Numbered from the stretch's first letter, positions 34,780 through 44,664 are shown. The stretch is DNA of 64,000 nucleotides from Bacteroidales bacterium (GCA_900770215.1 CAAGJW010000017.1:10345-74344); one strand, 5' to 3'. Notes: generated by a model not told the origin, from the letters alone. Translations and numbers: made by a program.

Positions 34780-36336
34780 ATGGTAACAGGCGAGATAAAA
34801 AACAAGATCGACCAGATATGGGACACCTTCCATGTGGCAGGCATCACCAATCCCATCACAGTGCTGGAGCAGATGACCTACATCTTCTTTATGAAGCTGC
34901 TCGACGACAAGCAACTGCGCGAGGAGGCCAATGCACGCGACTTCGGGGTGGAGCTGCCCAACCCCACCTTTGTCGTGGGCAAGAAGTGGCTCAATCCAGC
35001 CACAGGGCAGGAAGTGCCCTACGAGAGCATGCGATGGTCGGTGTTTCGCAACACAGGCCCCGACAACATGTACGACATGGTGCGTCTCAACGTGTTTGAG
35101 TTTATCAAGCACATAGGCACTGGCGAGGAGAGCGCCTATAGCCGCTACATGAAGACGGCCATTTTTCTCATCCCCAATGCCCGCACCCTGAGCATCGTGG
35201 TCGACGGCGTCGATGCCCTCGACATGAACCACCGCGACGCCATGGGCGACGTGTATGAGTATATACTGGGCAAGATGGCTGCTTCGGGCACCAACGGGCA
35301 GTTCCGCACGCCCCGCCACATCATTGCCATGATTGTGCAGCTCATGCAGCCATCGGCCCAGGACTACATTTGCGACCCCGCCATGGGCAGTGCCGGCTTC
35401 CTGGTCGAGGCGGTGAGATACATCAACAGGCACGACACCCTCGCCTTCTATGAGCAAAGGGCCCTGGAGCACATCAAGACCTCGATGATCACTGGCTACG
35501 ACACCGACCCCACCATGTTGCGCATAGGTGCCATGAACCTGCTGCTGCACGACATCACGGCGCCCAACGTAGTGTGGCGCGACTCCCTCTCGGAGCAGAA
35601 TGACGACTGCAACTGCTACTCGCTCATCATGGCCAACCCTCCATTTGCCGGCAGTCTCGACAAGGGCAACGTGAGCAAGACGCTGCTCGCCACGGTCAAC
35701 ACCGCCAAGACCGAGTTGCTCTTTCTCGCCCTCTTTGTGCGCTCGCTCGAGGTGGGCGGCCGCTGCGCCAGCATTGTGCCCGACGGTGTGCTCTTCGGCA
35801 CCAGCAAGGCCCACATTGCCATGCGCCGCGAGCTTGTCGACCACCAGCAGCTGCGGGCCGTGATCTCCATGCCCAGCGGCGTGTTTAAGCCTTATGCCGG
35901 CGTGTCGACCGCCGTGCTTGTCTTCAACAAGACCAACTCGGGCGGCACTGGAAAGGTGTGGTTCTACGACATGCATGCCGACGGCTTCACGCTCGACGAC
36001 AAGCGCGCACCATGCCCCGACAACGACATCCCCGATGTGGTGCACCGCTTCCTGCACCTCGTCGACGAGGAGAATCGCACCCGCAAGGACCAGAGCTTCA
36101 TGGTGCCCGTCGAGGAGATACGGGCTGCCGACTACGACCTATCGATCAACCGCTACAAGGAAATCGAGCGCAAGCAAGTCGACTACGAGCCACCACAAGT
36201 TGTCATGCAGCGGGTTTTAAGCCGTCAAGCGACTATCACCGAGAAGTTGAACCACATCAATTCCCTATTTGGCAATGAAACGGAGCAATGCAAGGCAATT
36301 GAGCCACTTGCCCACGGCCGAAGAATTGAAATGTAA
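34780..36336 (+). CDS. hsdM: Type I restriction-modification methyltransferase subunit
   Basis: Modification subunit of a type I system, 518 residues, which methylates adenine with AdoMet and HsdS. The HsdM N-terminal helical domain covers about 1-155. AdoMet motif I is DPAMGSAGF (199-207) and catalytic motif IV is NPPF (286-289). GQFRTPRHI precedes motif I as in the family. The C-terminal 60 residues (VVMQRVLSRQATITEKLNHI onward) are a helical tail. It opens a four-gene operon: M, a YhcG-N domain protein, S, R. Its ATG overlaps no upstream gene. Confidence 0.94.
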   Translation: MVTGEIKNKIDQIWDTFHVAGITNPITVLEQMTYIFFMKLLDDKQLREEANARDFGVELPNPTFVVGKKWLNPATGQEVPYESMRWSVFRNTGPDNMYDMVRLNVFEFIKHIGTGEESAYSRYMKTAIFLIPNARTLSIVVDGVDALDMNHRDAMGDVYEYILGKMAASGTNGQFRTPRHIIAMIVQLMQPSAQDYICDPAMGSAGFLVEAVRYINRHDTLAFYEQRALEHIKTSMITGYDTDPTMLRIGAMNLLLHDITAPNVVWRDSLSEQNDDCNCYSLIMANPPFAGSLDKGNVSKTLLATVNTAKTELLFLALFVRSLEVGGRCASIVPDGVLFGTSKAHIAMRRELVDHQQLRAVISMPSGVFKPYAGVSTAVLVFNKTNSGGTGKVWFYDMHADGFTLDDKRAPCPDNDIPDVVHRFLHLVDEENRTRKDQSFMVPVEEIRAADYDLSINRYKEIERKQVDYEPPQVVMQRVLSRQATITEKLNHINSLFGNETEQCKAIEPLAHGRRIEM

Positions 36337-36381
36337 GATTGAGATAATAGAAAACGATGTTTCTACTTCAACATAATAAAG

Positions 36382-36882
36382 ATGAGCAAACAGGATAAAG
36401 AAACAAGGGCCGTGACTTCACACGACATCCATCTCGATGGTGACTATGCCACATGGATAGCAGACTTGAAGCATCGCTACCGCACAGCGCAAGTCAAGGC
36501 GGCCGTGCGCGTCAACGCCGAGAAATTGCTTTTTAACTGGCAATTGGGACGCGATCTTGTGCTCAAAAGAGCTGAGCAACGCTGGGGAACGGGCGTGGTG
36601 GAGCAAGTGAGTCTTGATCTGCAACGTGAATTCCCTGGTGAAAAGGGATTTTCCTGTGCGAACCTTTGGTTTATGAAAAAGTGGTTTCTCTTTTATAGTA
36701 ACGAGGATGCCATGCAAAAACTCTACCAACTTGGTAGAGAAATTGGCTCGCAAAAACTCTATCAACGCATCAAGGATGCATTGCCCACTGGCGAGCAACT
36801 GCGTGAACGCATGGAGTTGCTACAAAAAGAATTGCGTAGAACTAAGCGACTATTTAACAATCAGCACAATGACGATGAGTAA
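36382..36882 (+). CDS. DUF1016/YhcG N-terminal domain protein lacking its nuclease half
   Basis: Protein of 166 residues. Residues about 22-110 match the YhcG N-terminal (DUF1016) pattern by eye: WIADLKHRYRTAQVKAAVRVNAEKLL, FNWQLGRDLVLKRAEQRWG, VVEQVSLDLQREFPGEKGFS and NLWFMKKWFLFY. Full YhcG proteins are about 350 residues with a C-terminal PD-(D/E)xK nuclease; here the nuclease is absent and the chain ends in a basic helix. It is inserted between hsdM and hsdS, 45 bases after hsdM and overlapping hsdS by 14 bases, so it is part of the operon. A role as restriction accessory or regulatory DNA-binding protein is inferred. Confidence 0.7.
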   Translation: MSKQDKETRAVTSHDIHLDGDYATWIADLKHRYRTAQVKAAVRVNAEKLLFNWQLGRDLVLKRAEQRWGTGVVEQVSLDLQREFPGEKGFSCANLWFMKKWFLFYSNEDAMQKLYQLGREIGSQKLYQRIKDALPTGEQLRERMELLQKELRRTKRLFNNQHNDDE

Positions 36883-38065
36883 ACATGGCTGGACATATAA
36901 GAAACTGGGAGACCTAACGACAACAATAAATGGCTTATGGACTGGTAAAAAGCCCCCATTTATAAATGTAGCAGTCGTGAGAAATACTAATTTTACAAAA
37001 GACTGCAAGCTTGATATGACCAATGTTGCATTTCTTAATGTTGAACAAAAACAATATGTGACAAGGAAGTTATATCCTGGAGACATTATTGTAGAAAAGT
37101 CAGGTGGGTCTGATAAGCAACCCGTAGGTCGTCCGATTTTGTTTAATATAAGTGATGGAGAATATTCATTTAGTAATTTTACGTCCACATTAAGAATTAG
37201 CACAAATGAAATAAGTTCGGCATTTCTTTATAAAGTTTTGTTTGCTAAATATCTTCAAGGTGTAACATGTAAGATGCAATCTAAAACAACAGGCATCCGC
37301 AATTTGAATTTTAAGGCATACAAGAGTTTGGAAATTCCGGTGCCGCCGATGGGGGAGCAGGAGGCGATAGTGGCAGAGCTCGACGAGATAAACAGTGCGG
37401 TTGATGAGCTCAAGCTGCAAGTGGCCGACCTCGGCACGCTCGCCCAGGCCACCTTCTACGACATGTTTGGCGACCCCGTTACCAATCCCAAAGCCTGGCC
37501 AGTAAAAAAACTCGGAGAAATTGCCCAGACTGGTACGGGGGCGACTCCGAATAGAAGGAAAAGCAAATCATATTATGGTGGTACTATTCCTTGGGTTAAA
37601 ACAACAGAAGTGCACTATGATGATATTTTTGATACAGAAGAGAAAATAACAGATTTGGCAATTAAAGAAACAAATTGTAAAATTTACCCACCAGGCACAA
37701 TCCTCTTGGCAATGTATGGGCAAGGGAAAACGCGTGGGCAGATTGCTAAAGTAAAAATTTCGGCTTCAACCAATCAAGCATGTGCTGCCATTGAGTTGTA
37801 TAATTCAAATTGCAATATTGATTTTATATATGAGCAGTTAAAACTCAAGTATTCGCAAATAAGGTCTATGGCAAGAGGTGGAAATCAAGCAAATTTGAAC
37901 CTTAGGTTAGTGAAATCAATAGAAATAATTCTTCCTCCCATGCCATTGCAGCAGGAGTTTGCAGCAAGGGTCAAGGCGATAGAGGAGGCTAAGGCCGAGC
38001 TGAAGGTTCAGATGGTCGACATGCAGGCGTTGCTTGCCTCGCGCATGCAATACTGGTTTGACTAA
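36869..38065 (+). CDS. hsdS: Type I restriction-modification specificity subunit
   Basis: Sequence-recognition subunit of 398 residues. Two target-recognition domains (about 1-145 and 205-350) are separated by a helical conserved region (EQEAIVAELDEINSAVDELKLQVADLGTLAQATFYDMFGDP) and followed by a second (PLQQEFAARVKAIEEAKAELKVQM). Typical TRD strands include GDIIVEKSGGSDKQPVG and PWVKTTEVHYDDI, and GGNQANLNLRLVKSIEIILPP. The two TRDs are clearly AT-rich while the helical regions match the GC-rich genome, which indicates TRD exchange. ATGs at 36869 and 36875 overlap the preceding gene. No second hsdS or inverted copy is seen in the window. Confidence 0.92.
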   Translation: MTMSKHGWTYKKLGDLTTTINGLWTGKKPPFINVAVVRNTNFTKDCKLDMTNVAFLNVEQKQYVTRKLYPGDIIVEKSGGSDKQPVGRPILFNISDGEYSFSNFTSTLRISTNEISSAFLYKVLFAKYLQGVTCKMQSKTTGIRNLNFKAYKSLEIPVPPMGEQEAIVAELDEINSAVDELKLQVADLGTLAQATFYDMFGDPVTNPKAWPVKKLGEIAQTGTGATPNRRKSKSYYGGTIPWVKTTEVHYDDIFDTEEKITDLAIKETNCKIYPPGTILLAMYGQGKTRGQIAKVKISASTNQACAAIELYNSNCNIDFIYEQLKLKYSQIRSMARGGNQANLNLRLVKSIEIILPPMPLQQEFAARVKAIEEAKAELKVQMVDMQALLASRMQYWFD

Positions 38066-38118
38066 GCGGCCACGACACAACAGCAACATAGTATATCAAT
38101 ATTTTAAACATAACTGCG

Positions 38119-41100
38119 ATGAAAAACTTCGACTATATACGTGATCTTGCCGAGTACATACCAGGCTTCAAGCAGCTGCACGCCTATTGCGACAAGGCCG
38201 AGTCGTTCCAGGCCACGCTGCCCGAGGAGAGCGCGAGCAATGCGCGCAAGGCGCTGGAGTGGCTCGTGCGCAACATGCTGCACATGAGCGGTGTGACTAC
38301 CGATGTGCACACTTCGCTCAACGACATGCTGCACATGCCCGAGACCTATGCCTTTGTCAACAACGACTACAACCTGCGCCACGACATGAGCCGGGTGCAG
38401 CACATAGGCAACGCGGCCAGCCACTACGGCGGCCAGGAAGTGGGCCGCACCAAGGCCTACTGCTGCCTGCGCGCCCTCTACAATGTGGTGCAGGGCTTCT
38501 TGTATCGCTGGGAGGCAATAACCGACCCGCTGGTGCCCTTCAATGCCACGCTGGTGCCGCAATCGCTCACGGGCCCGGTAGTGGCGTCCTCGCCCGAGCC
38601 GCAGGTGGAGCCCACCGTTGTGAGCAGTGTGCCACCCGAGGCGGTAGAGCACCCGCACGTGCCTGCCGCCCTGCCGCACGAGAGCCTTGAGAGCGAGGCC
38701 ATCACCCGCAAGTATCTCATCGACTACATGCTTGCCGAGGCGGGGTGGGAGGTGCTTGCCGAGCGTGGCACCGTGCAGGCCGGCAAGGCCTGCATCGAGG
38801 TTGAGGTGGGTCACATGCCCACAGCCAGTGGCAAGGGTCGTGCCGACTATGTGCTCTATGGCCGCGATGGCAGGCCGCTGGCGGTGATCGAGGCCAAGGC
38901 CACTAGCCACGACGTGGGCGAGGGCCGCCAGCAGGCTTTGCTCTATGCTGCCGCGCTCGAGCAGCGCTATGGCGTGAAGCCGGTGGTGTATTACTCCAAT
39001 GGCTTCCATACTATGGTGATCGACCGCCTGGGCTACACCGACCGTCAGGTATACTCCTTTCACTCGGCCGACGACTTGGACCGCCTTGTGCAGAAGCAGG
39101 GCCGTGCCCAGATGCACGACTTGCGCATCAATCCCGCCATCACCGACCGCGACTACCAGCAGACGGCCGTGAAGAGCATCGTGGAGTGGTTCAATGCCAA
39201 GCACCGCCGCGGCTTGCTGGTGCTCGCCACGGGCACGGGCAAGACGCGCGTGAGTATATCGCTGTGCGATGTGATGATGCGCAACGACTGGGTGAAGACC
39301 GTGCTTTTCCTTGCCGATCGCACCGCCCTGGTGGGGCAGGCCCACAGGAACTACGAGGCACTGCTGCCAGGCGTGTCGATGACGGTGCTCAGCGAGGACA
39401 GCGCCCCCAACTTGCAGGCCCGCATCATGTTCTCGACCTACCAGACCATGATCAACTATATCAACAGCGACGAGAAAAACTTCAGCGTGGGTCGTTTCGA
39501 CCTTATCGTCATCGACGAGGCACACCGCAGCGTGTTTGGCCGCTACGGGGCCATTTTCAACTACTTCGACTCGCTGCTCATCGGGCTCACGGCCACGCCG
39601 CGCGACGAGATATCCCGCAGCACCTACGACCTGCTGGGGCTCGACAATGGCGTGCCCAATTACAGCTACGACCTGGCCGAGGCCGTGCGCGACGAGTATC
39701 TTGTGCCCTACGAGACGCTGCAGTATCATTCCAAAATCATGGAGACTGGCATTAAGTGGGACGACCTGTCGCAGGCCGAGCGCGACCAGCTCGACGAGGT
39801 GTGGACCTATGAGAAAGTGCTTGCCGGCAAGAGCGATGATGAGGACTACCACCGCGACATCGCCGCCCACGAGGTCTTTGACTACCTGTACAACACCGAC
39901 ACCGTCGACAAGGTGTTGCAGGAACTCATGACACGCGGGCTGAAGGTGAACAACGGCGAGGATATAGGCAAGACCATCATCTTTGCCATCAATCACCGCC
40001 ATGCCGAGTTGATTGTGAAGCGATTTGGCGCGCTTTATCCCGAGAAGGGACCGCAATATTGCCAGCTCATCGACAACAAGGTGAAATATGCCGACGACCT
40101 GATACTCAACTTTGCTCAAAGCGACAAAATGCCCCAGGTGGCCGTGAGCGTCGACATGCTCGACACGGGCATTGATGTGCCCTCGATACTGAACCTGGTG
40201 TTTTTCAAGCGGGTGCGTTCCAAGATAAAGTTCATGCAGATGATAGGGCGCGGCACGCGCTTGTGCAAGGGCCTCTTCAACAAAAAGAACACAGAAGATG
40301 ACACCGACAAAAGCAACGACAAGACAAAGTTCTATATCTTTGACTGGTGCAACAACTTTGAGTACTTTGCCGTCAATGCCCGTGGCGCCGAGCCAGTCGA
40401 GATAAAGTCGCTCACCGAGCGCATCTTCTCTTTGCGCCTCGATGTGGCATGGGTCTTGCAAGATGCCGAGCATCAGGAGCGGGAGGCCGACAAGCGCCTG
40501 CACGATGAGCTCAAGACCTTGCTGTGCAACCAGGTGGCAAGCCTGAGCAGGGCACGCATCGACGTGAGAGAGAAGCTGGATTGCATCGAGCCCTATCGCG
40601 ACCTGCAGGCCTGGGAGTGCCTGAGTGCAGTGGATGTGGCACGCCTCAAGAACATAGCCTACCTGCTGCCTCGCTCTGTAGAGGATGTAGCGGCCAAGAA
40701 ATTTGACGTGATCATGCTCACCCTGCAGCTCTCCAAGTTGAATGGCACCGCCGATGCCGGCCGCCCGCAAGCCAGCGTGATAGCCTTGGCCAAGCGGCTT
40801 GAGAAGAAAACCGTGATTCCGCTGGTGAAGACGCGGCTCGACACGCTGCGCGAGGTACAGACTGCCGACTTCTGGCAAAATTGCACCGTCGACCGTCTGG
40901 AGCGCGTGCGCAAGGAGCTGCGCGACCTTATGCACCTACTTGAGGAGGACCGCAAGGGCCGCAAGTTTGTGATCGACATCGACGACATCACCACAGGCAC
41001 TCCTGGCGCTTCCGATCCCCCCGGCGTGCCTCGTGCCACCTATCAGGAGCGCTTGATCGATTACTTGGCCAGCCACACAGGCAACGCCACGCTCAAGAAG

Positions 41101-41499
41101 ATACAGCACCTTGAGCAGCTCACCGGCGACGACATCGCCGAATTGCAGCGCATATTGTGGGAAGAATTGGGCACGCGCGAGGAGTACAACGCCATTGCGG
41201 GCCACATGCGCTATGGCAACAACGTGGCAGCTTTTCTGCGCTCGGTGTTGGGCATCGACCACCGTCGGGCCATGGAGAAGTATGGCGAGTTTATAAGAGC
41301 TGCCGAGCTCAACTCCCAGCAAGAACGTTGCTTGAAGGAGATACTCGATTATGTGAGCGTGAACGGCGACATCAGCACGAGCGTCTTTGTCGAGCCACCC
41401 TTTGCAGGGGTGGAATGGAGCGCTGTGTTTGGCGACCAGTTTGGCGGCTTGAGAGATTTTGTCGCCAGGTTGCACCAGGTCATTTCGGCGCCGGCGTGA
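38119..41499 (+). CDS. hsdR: Type I restriction endonuclease subunit R
   Basis: Motor/nuclease subunit of 1126 residues. An N-terminal DUF4145-like helical domain (about 25-135) precedes a Pro/Val-rich linker. The PD-(D/E)xK nuclease is at 240-262: Asp 243 in GRADYVLYG and Glu 258-x-Lys 260 in LAVIEAKA. The translocase has Walker A LATGTGKTR (about 369-377), the DEAH-box VIDEAHRS, motif III LTATPRD and motif VI region QMIGRGTRLCKGL. The C-terminal part after about 720 is helical and should hold the HsdM/S contact (EcoEI_R_C type). It follows hsdS by 53 bases and ends the operon. Confidence 0.95.
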   Translation: MKNFDYIRDLAEYIPGFKQLHAYCDKAESFQATLPEESASNARKALEWLVRNMLHMSGVTTDVHTSLNDMLHMPETYAFVNNDYNLRHDMSRVQHIGNAASHYGGQEVGRTKAYCCLRALYNVVQGFLYRWEAITDPLVPFNATLVPQSLTGPVVASSPEPQVEPTVVSSVPPEAVEHPHVPAALPHESLESEAITRKYLIDYMLAEAGWEVLAERGTVQAGKACIEVEVGHMPTASGKGRADYVLYGRDGRPLAVIEAKATSHDVGEGRQQALLYAAALEQRYGVKPVVYYSNGFHTMVIDRLGYTDRQVYSFHSADDLDRLVQKQGRAQMHDLRINPAITDRDYQQTAVKSIVEWFNAKHRRGLLVLATGTGKTRVSISLCDVMMRNDWVKTVLFLADRTALVGQAHRNYEALLPGVSMTVLSEDSAPNLQARIMFSTYQTMINYINSDEKNFSVGRFDLIVIDEAHRSVFGRYGAIFNYFDSLLIGLTATPRDEISRSTYDLLGLDNGVPNYSYDLAEAVRDEYLVPYETLQYHSKIMETGIKWDDLSQAERDQLDEVWTYEKVLAGKSDDEDYHRDIAAHEVFDYLYNTDTVDKVLQELMTRGLKVNNGEDIGKTIIFAINHRHAELIVKRFGALYPEKGPQYCQLIDNKVKYADDLILNFAQSDKMPQVAVSVDMLDTGIDVPSILNLVFFKRVRSKIKFMQMIGRGTRLCKGLFNKKNTEDDTDKSNDKTKFYIFDWCNNFEYFAVNARGAEPVEIKSLTERIFSLRLDVAWVLQDAEHQEREADKRLHDELKTLLCNQVASLSRARIDVREKLDCIEPYRDLQAWECLSAVDVARLKNIAYLLPRSVEDVAAKKFDVIMLTLQLSKLNGTADAGRPQASVIALAKRLEKKTVIPLVKTRLDTLREVQTADFWQNCTVDRLERVRKELRDLMHLLEEDRKGRKFVIDIDDITTGTPGASDPPGVPRATYQERLIDYLASHTGNATLKKIQHLEQLTGDDIAELQRILWEELGTREEYNAIAGHMRYGNNVAAFLRSVLGIDHRRAMEKYGEFIRAAELNSQQERCLKEILDYVSVNGDISTSVFVEPPFAGVEWSAVFGDQFGGLRDFVARLHQVISAPA

Positions 41500-41532
41500 G
41501 CGGGGCGGCAGTGGCGTTTTGTGGGGCGGGGG

Positions 41533-41564
41533 CTTGCTTGTTGTTGCTATTTTTGCTATCTTTA
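41533..41564 (+). promoter_or_regulatory. Promoter of the aminopeptidase P gene
   Basis: CTTG (41533-41536), 20-base spacer, TATCTTTA (41557-41564). The -7 box differs in its last base. A second TATTTTTG lies at 41548-41555. Confidence 0.45.
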
Positions 41565-41614
41565 CCGCAAAACATCACAGTTATAGTCATAACAACAAAA
41601 AATTATAAACTACT

Positions 41615-43018
41615 ATGTTTAGCAAGGATGTATATGTAAATCGCCGCAACGAGCTCAAGCGGCTCGTGAAGAGCGGCGTGATCGTGCTCTTTGGCAACAA
41701 CGGCGCGCCCAACAACTACCCGAGCAACTGCTACGAGCCATTTCGCCAGGACTCGGCCTTCATGTATTACTTCGGCCAGTTTCTCGACCCGGGATTTGTG
41801 GGCGTGATCGACGTCGACAACGACGAGGAGTGGCTGCTGGGCGACGACGTGAGCGTTGAAGACATTGTGTGGTACGGCGATGTGACCAAGGTGGCCCAGA
41901 TGGCCGAGATGGTGGGTGTGGCCCACAGCGCCCCCCATGCCAAGATAAAGGAAATCGTGGACCAGGCACGGGCCAAGGGCCGCAAGGTGCACTTCCTGCC
42001 TCCCTACCGCCACGACACCATGATCGAGCTCATGGACCTCACCGGCATTCACCCCAGCAAGCAGCGCGAGGCTGCCTCGCTCGAGCTCATCATGGCTGTG
42101 GTGAAGATGCGCTCGACCAAGAGCGACCTGGAGATTGCCGAGATCGAGAAGGCCTGCGCCGTGGGCTACATGATGCACACCACTGCCATGCGCCTCACCA
42201 AGCCCGGCGTGACCGAGAAGTATATAGCCGGCCAAATGGAGGGCATCGTGCGCAGCTACGGCTACCAGGTGAGCTTCGGCACCATCTTCTCGCAGCATGG
42301 CGAGATCATGCACGGCAACCCCAGCGAGCGCAAGCTCGAGAGCGGCCGCCTGGTGCTGTGCGATGCCGGTGCCGAGACGGCGACGGGCTATTGCAGCGAC
42401 AACACGCGCACCTATCCTGTGAATGGCAAGTTCACCCAGCGCCAGCTCGAGATCTACAGCATTGTCGAGGCTTGCCACGACTATGTGCTCGAGGTGGCCA
42501 AGCCCGGTGTGAAATATGCCGACGTGCACTTTGCCGTGTGCCGCCTCATGACCGACCGCCTCAAGGAGCTGGGCTTCATGCGCGGCGACACCGAGGAGGC
42601 CGTGCGTGCCGGCGCCCATGCCATGTTCCTGCCTCACGGCCTGGGTCACATGATGGGCATGGACGTGCACGACATGGAAGGCCTGGGACAAACCTATGTG
42701 GGCTTTGATGCCGAGACGCGGCCCAACCTGGAGCAGTTTGGCACCAACTGCCTGCGCATGGGGCGCCGCCTGGAGCCTGGCTTTGTGGTCACCGACGAGC
42801 CCGGCATCTACTTCATACCCGCCCTCATCGACGACTGGAAGGCCAGCGGGCACTGCGCCGAGTTCCTCAACTTCGACAAGCTCGAGGAGTACAAGGACTT
42901 TGGCGGCATACGCATCGAGGACGACGTGCTCATCACGCCCGACGGCTGCCGCTTCCTGGGCAAGGACCGCATTCCCTATCACCCGCACGATGTGGAAGAC
43001 TTCATGAAGGATAATTGA
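41615..43018 (+). CDS. Xaa-Pro aminopeptidase (M24B, PepP-like)
   Basis: Cytoplasmic metallopeptidase of 467 residues removing N-terminal residues before proline. An N-terminal aminopeptidase-P domain (about 1-165) precedes the pita-bread catalytic domain with the five metal ligands in VLCDAGAETATGYCSDNTRT (two Asp), LPHGLGHMMGMDVHD (His), VVTDEPGIYF (Glu) and FGGIRIEDDVLIT (Glu). Typical length. Single gene, followed by a hairpin terminator. Confidence 0.93.
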   Translation: MFSKDVYVNRRNELKRLVKSGVIVLFGNNGAPNNYPSNCYEPFRQDSAFMYYFGQFLDPGFVGVIDVDNDEEWLLGDDVSVEDIVWYGDVTKVAQMAEMVGVAHSAPHAKIKEIVDQARAKGRKVHFLPPYRHDTMIELMDLTGIHPSKQREAASLELIMAVVKMRSTKSDLEIAEIEKACAVGYMMHTTAMRLTKPGVTEKYIAGQMEGIVRSYGYQVSFGTIFSQHGEIMHGNPSERKLESGRLVLCDAGAETATGYCSDNTRTYPVNGKFTQRQLEIYSIVEACHDYVLEVAKPGVKYADVHFAVCRLMTDRLKELGFMRGDTEEAVRAGAHAMFLPHGLGHMMGMDVHDMEGLGQTYVGFDAETRPNLEQFGTNCLRMGRRLEPGFVVTDEPGIYFIPALIDDWKASGHCAEFLNFDKLEEYKDFGGIRIEDDVLITPDGCRFLGKDRIPYHPHDVEDFMKDN

Positions 43019-43106
43019 GGCCCCTCCCATTGGCTGTGCCTGCTTGAGTGTGCTGTGAAGCAGCTGCTGCGGCAACAAGCCGCACAGCCACACATGGGGC
43101 GATAAC

Positions 43107-43146
43107 AAGGGCCGAAACACTGTGATAAATCAGCGTTCCGGCCCTT
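43107..43146. terminator. Hairpin terminator between pepP and the ATPase gene
   Basis: Interrupted stem with arms 43107-43122 and 43131-43146: AAGGGCCG, then three-base blocks AAC and CTG on the left pair with CAG, GTT and CGGCCCTT on the right, two single mismatches, 8-base loop. It serves two convergent genes. Confidence 0.6.
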
Positions 43147-43200
43147 CATCGTCCCATGCCTGTCCTTTCAGGATGAAAAGCTGGAGCCCCAGCCCCTTGC

Positions 43201-44655
43201 CTATTGCAGTTGTACAAACAAGTCGTCGCCTCGCACCTCCCTGGCAATGCGGCGCGAGTAGGGGTTATGGGCAAGCCCTTGCGATGTGATAAATGCAGGG
43301 ACAAGGCTCTTGGCAGTCTTTGTGATTTTCTTGAAAATGCGCATGCGCTGCTCAATGTGGTCGAAATAGTTCTTGTCGATAACATACTCTGCAAGGCTGT
43401 ATTTCATTTCACACAGGTTTATGGTGTTGTCCGACCGGTCGATAAGAAGGTCAATCTGTGTGCCATGCTTCAAGTCCTCATCGGCATCTTCGGGCAACGA
43501 CTTTGGCGGGCGGTAGCTCCAGGAACACACGGTGTTGATGCTGCCATCGATGCCGAGTGCGTGGATAATCTGGGGCAAATGATTGAGGCAGAGAATCTCA
43601 AATGCATATCCACACCAGCTTCGGTATTGATGGGTTGCTTGCATCTTGACCCAGTAGCCATCCAAAAAGTTTTTATGGCCATTCATAAATTTGAGATAAA
43701 ACAACGAGAAAGGGTCGATCAACTGAAACATCATTGTTTTTTTCGCCTTGCCGAAGGGCTGGTAGCTTCTTATGAAATCACATTCTTCCAGCTCGTTCAG
43801 TTTCTTGGTGAAGTTGCCATTGTTGGCCGATTTTGTTGCTTCGGTCAGTTGCAACCTTGTCATGCCCTGCGATGTCTCGGCCAGGGCCTTGACAATGTCA
43901 ATATAGGCGTCGGCCTTTTTAAAGAGAGCCTTATACATGCGGTCAAACTCGTTTTTCAAGTCTCCTCCCCTCATGAAACAGAGCCGGTCTATGTTTTGTG
44001 CCACGCTCTCGTCCCGTTCCAGCAACGACAAGTAATAGGCCACGCCGCCGAAGGCCATGTAGCATTCCATGATTTCGGAACGGTCATAGCCGAAACCGCG
44101 CGATTGAAAATACATCTCGGTCTCGGCCAGAGTGAAGGGGGCCAAGGCTATTTCGTGGGTTACCCTGTTGTGCAACCCGCCGCGTGAATTAATCACCTCA
44201 TCAAGCATCCATGTCGTAGCACTGCCACAACCTATGAGTTTGATGTCGTTGTGATAAGAAGCCCAGTCATTCCAGAAGTGCTCAAACTCTGCAATGAAAT
44301 GCGACCCAGGGGTGTCGAGCCATGGAAGCTCGTCAAAAAAGATGATTTTCACCCCCTTGATTCCTTCCAAATATTTCTCAAGCGACCTGAAAGCCTCGCC
44401 CCACGTCTTTGCCTGGGCCGAGGAATCGGTAAAATTCTGTAATGAGAAGTTGAAATTTACCAGTTGGCCCGATGTGTTGGTGTTTTCTATTCCCGTAATG
44501 CGAAATGCCAGCTCTTCACCAAACAGTTCTCTCACAAGGAAAGTTTTGCCCACACGCCGCCGGCCATAAATGGCGATGAACTCCGAACGGTCGCTTTCTA
44601 TATATTGCCGAAGCCTTTTTATCTCCTTTTTCCTGCCTATTATGTTTTCCTTCAT
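43201..44655 (-). CDS. ATPase with C-terminal DUF234/PD-(D/E)xK-like domain
   Basis: Archaeal-type P-loop ATPase of 484 residues. Walker A GRRRVGKT (31-38), Walker B IIFFDELPW (104-112), then a winged-helix region (about 255-320). The C-terminal DUF234-type domain holds a nuclease-like signature: Asp 402 in TQIDLLIDR and Glu 416-x-Lys 418 in LCEMKYS. Members of this family are frequent in Bacteroidetes and archaea; cellular role is unclear, with a defence or mobile-element role often suspected. ATG 44655 is chosen because the conserved N-terminus MKENIIGRKKEIKRL begins there. It has lower GC than its neighbours and a remarkable repeated promoter region upstream. Confidence 0.85.
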   Translation of the reverse strand: MKENIIGRKKEIKRLRQYIESDRSEFIAIYGRRRVGKTFLVRELFGEELAFRITGIENTNTSGQLVNFNFSLQNFTDSSAQAKTWGEAFRSLEKYLEGIKGVKIIFFDELPWLDTPGSHFIAEFEHFWNDWASYHNDIKLIGCGSATTWMLDEVINSRGGLHNRVTHEIALAPFTLAETEMYFQSRGFGYDRSEIMECYMAFGGVAYYLSLLERDESVAQNIDRLCFMRGGDLKNEFDRMYKALFKKADAYIDIVKALAETSQGMTRLQLTEATKSANNGNFTKKLNELEECDFIRSYQPFGKAKKTMMFQLIDPFSLFYLKFMNGHKNFLDGYWVKMQATHQYRSWCGYAFEILCLNHLPQIIHALGIDGSINTVCSWSYRPPKSLPEDADEDLKHGTQIDLLIDRSDNTINLCEMKYSLAEYVIDKNYFDHIEQRMRIFKKITKTAKSLVPAFITSQGLAHNPYSRRIAREVRGDDLFVQLQ

Positions 44656-44664
44656 GTCGTTGCG

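Noticed and set aside
38104..40935. Open frame of about 940 codons on the minus strand
   Set aside because: Fully antisense to hsdR, low-complexity His/Val/Leu-rich translation typical of GC-rich shadow frames, no motif.
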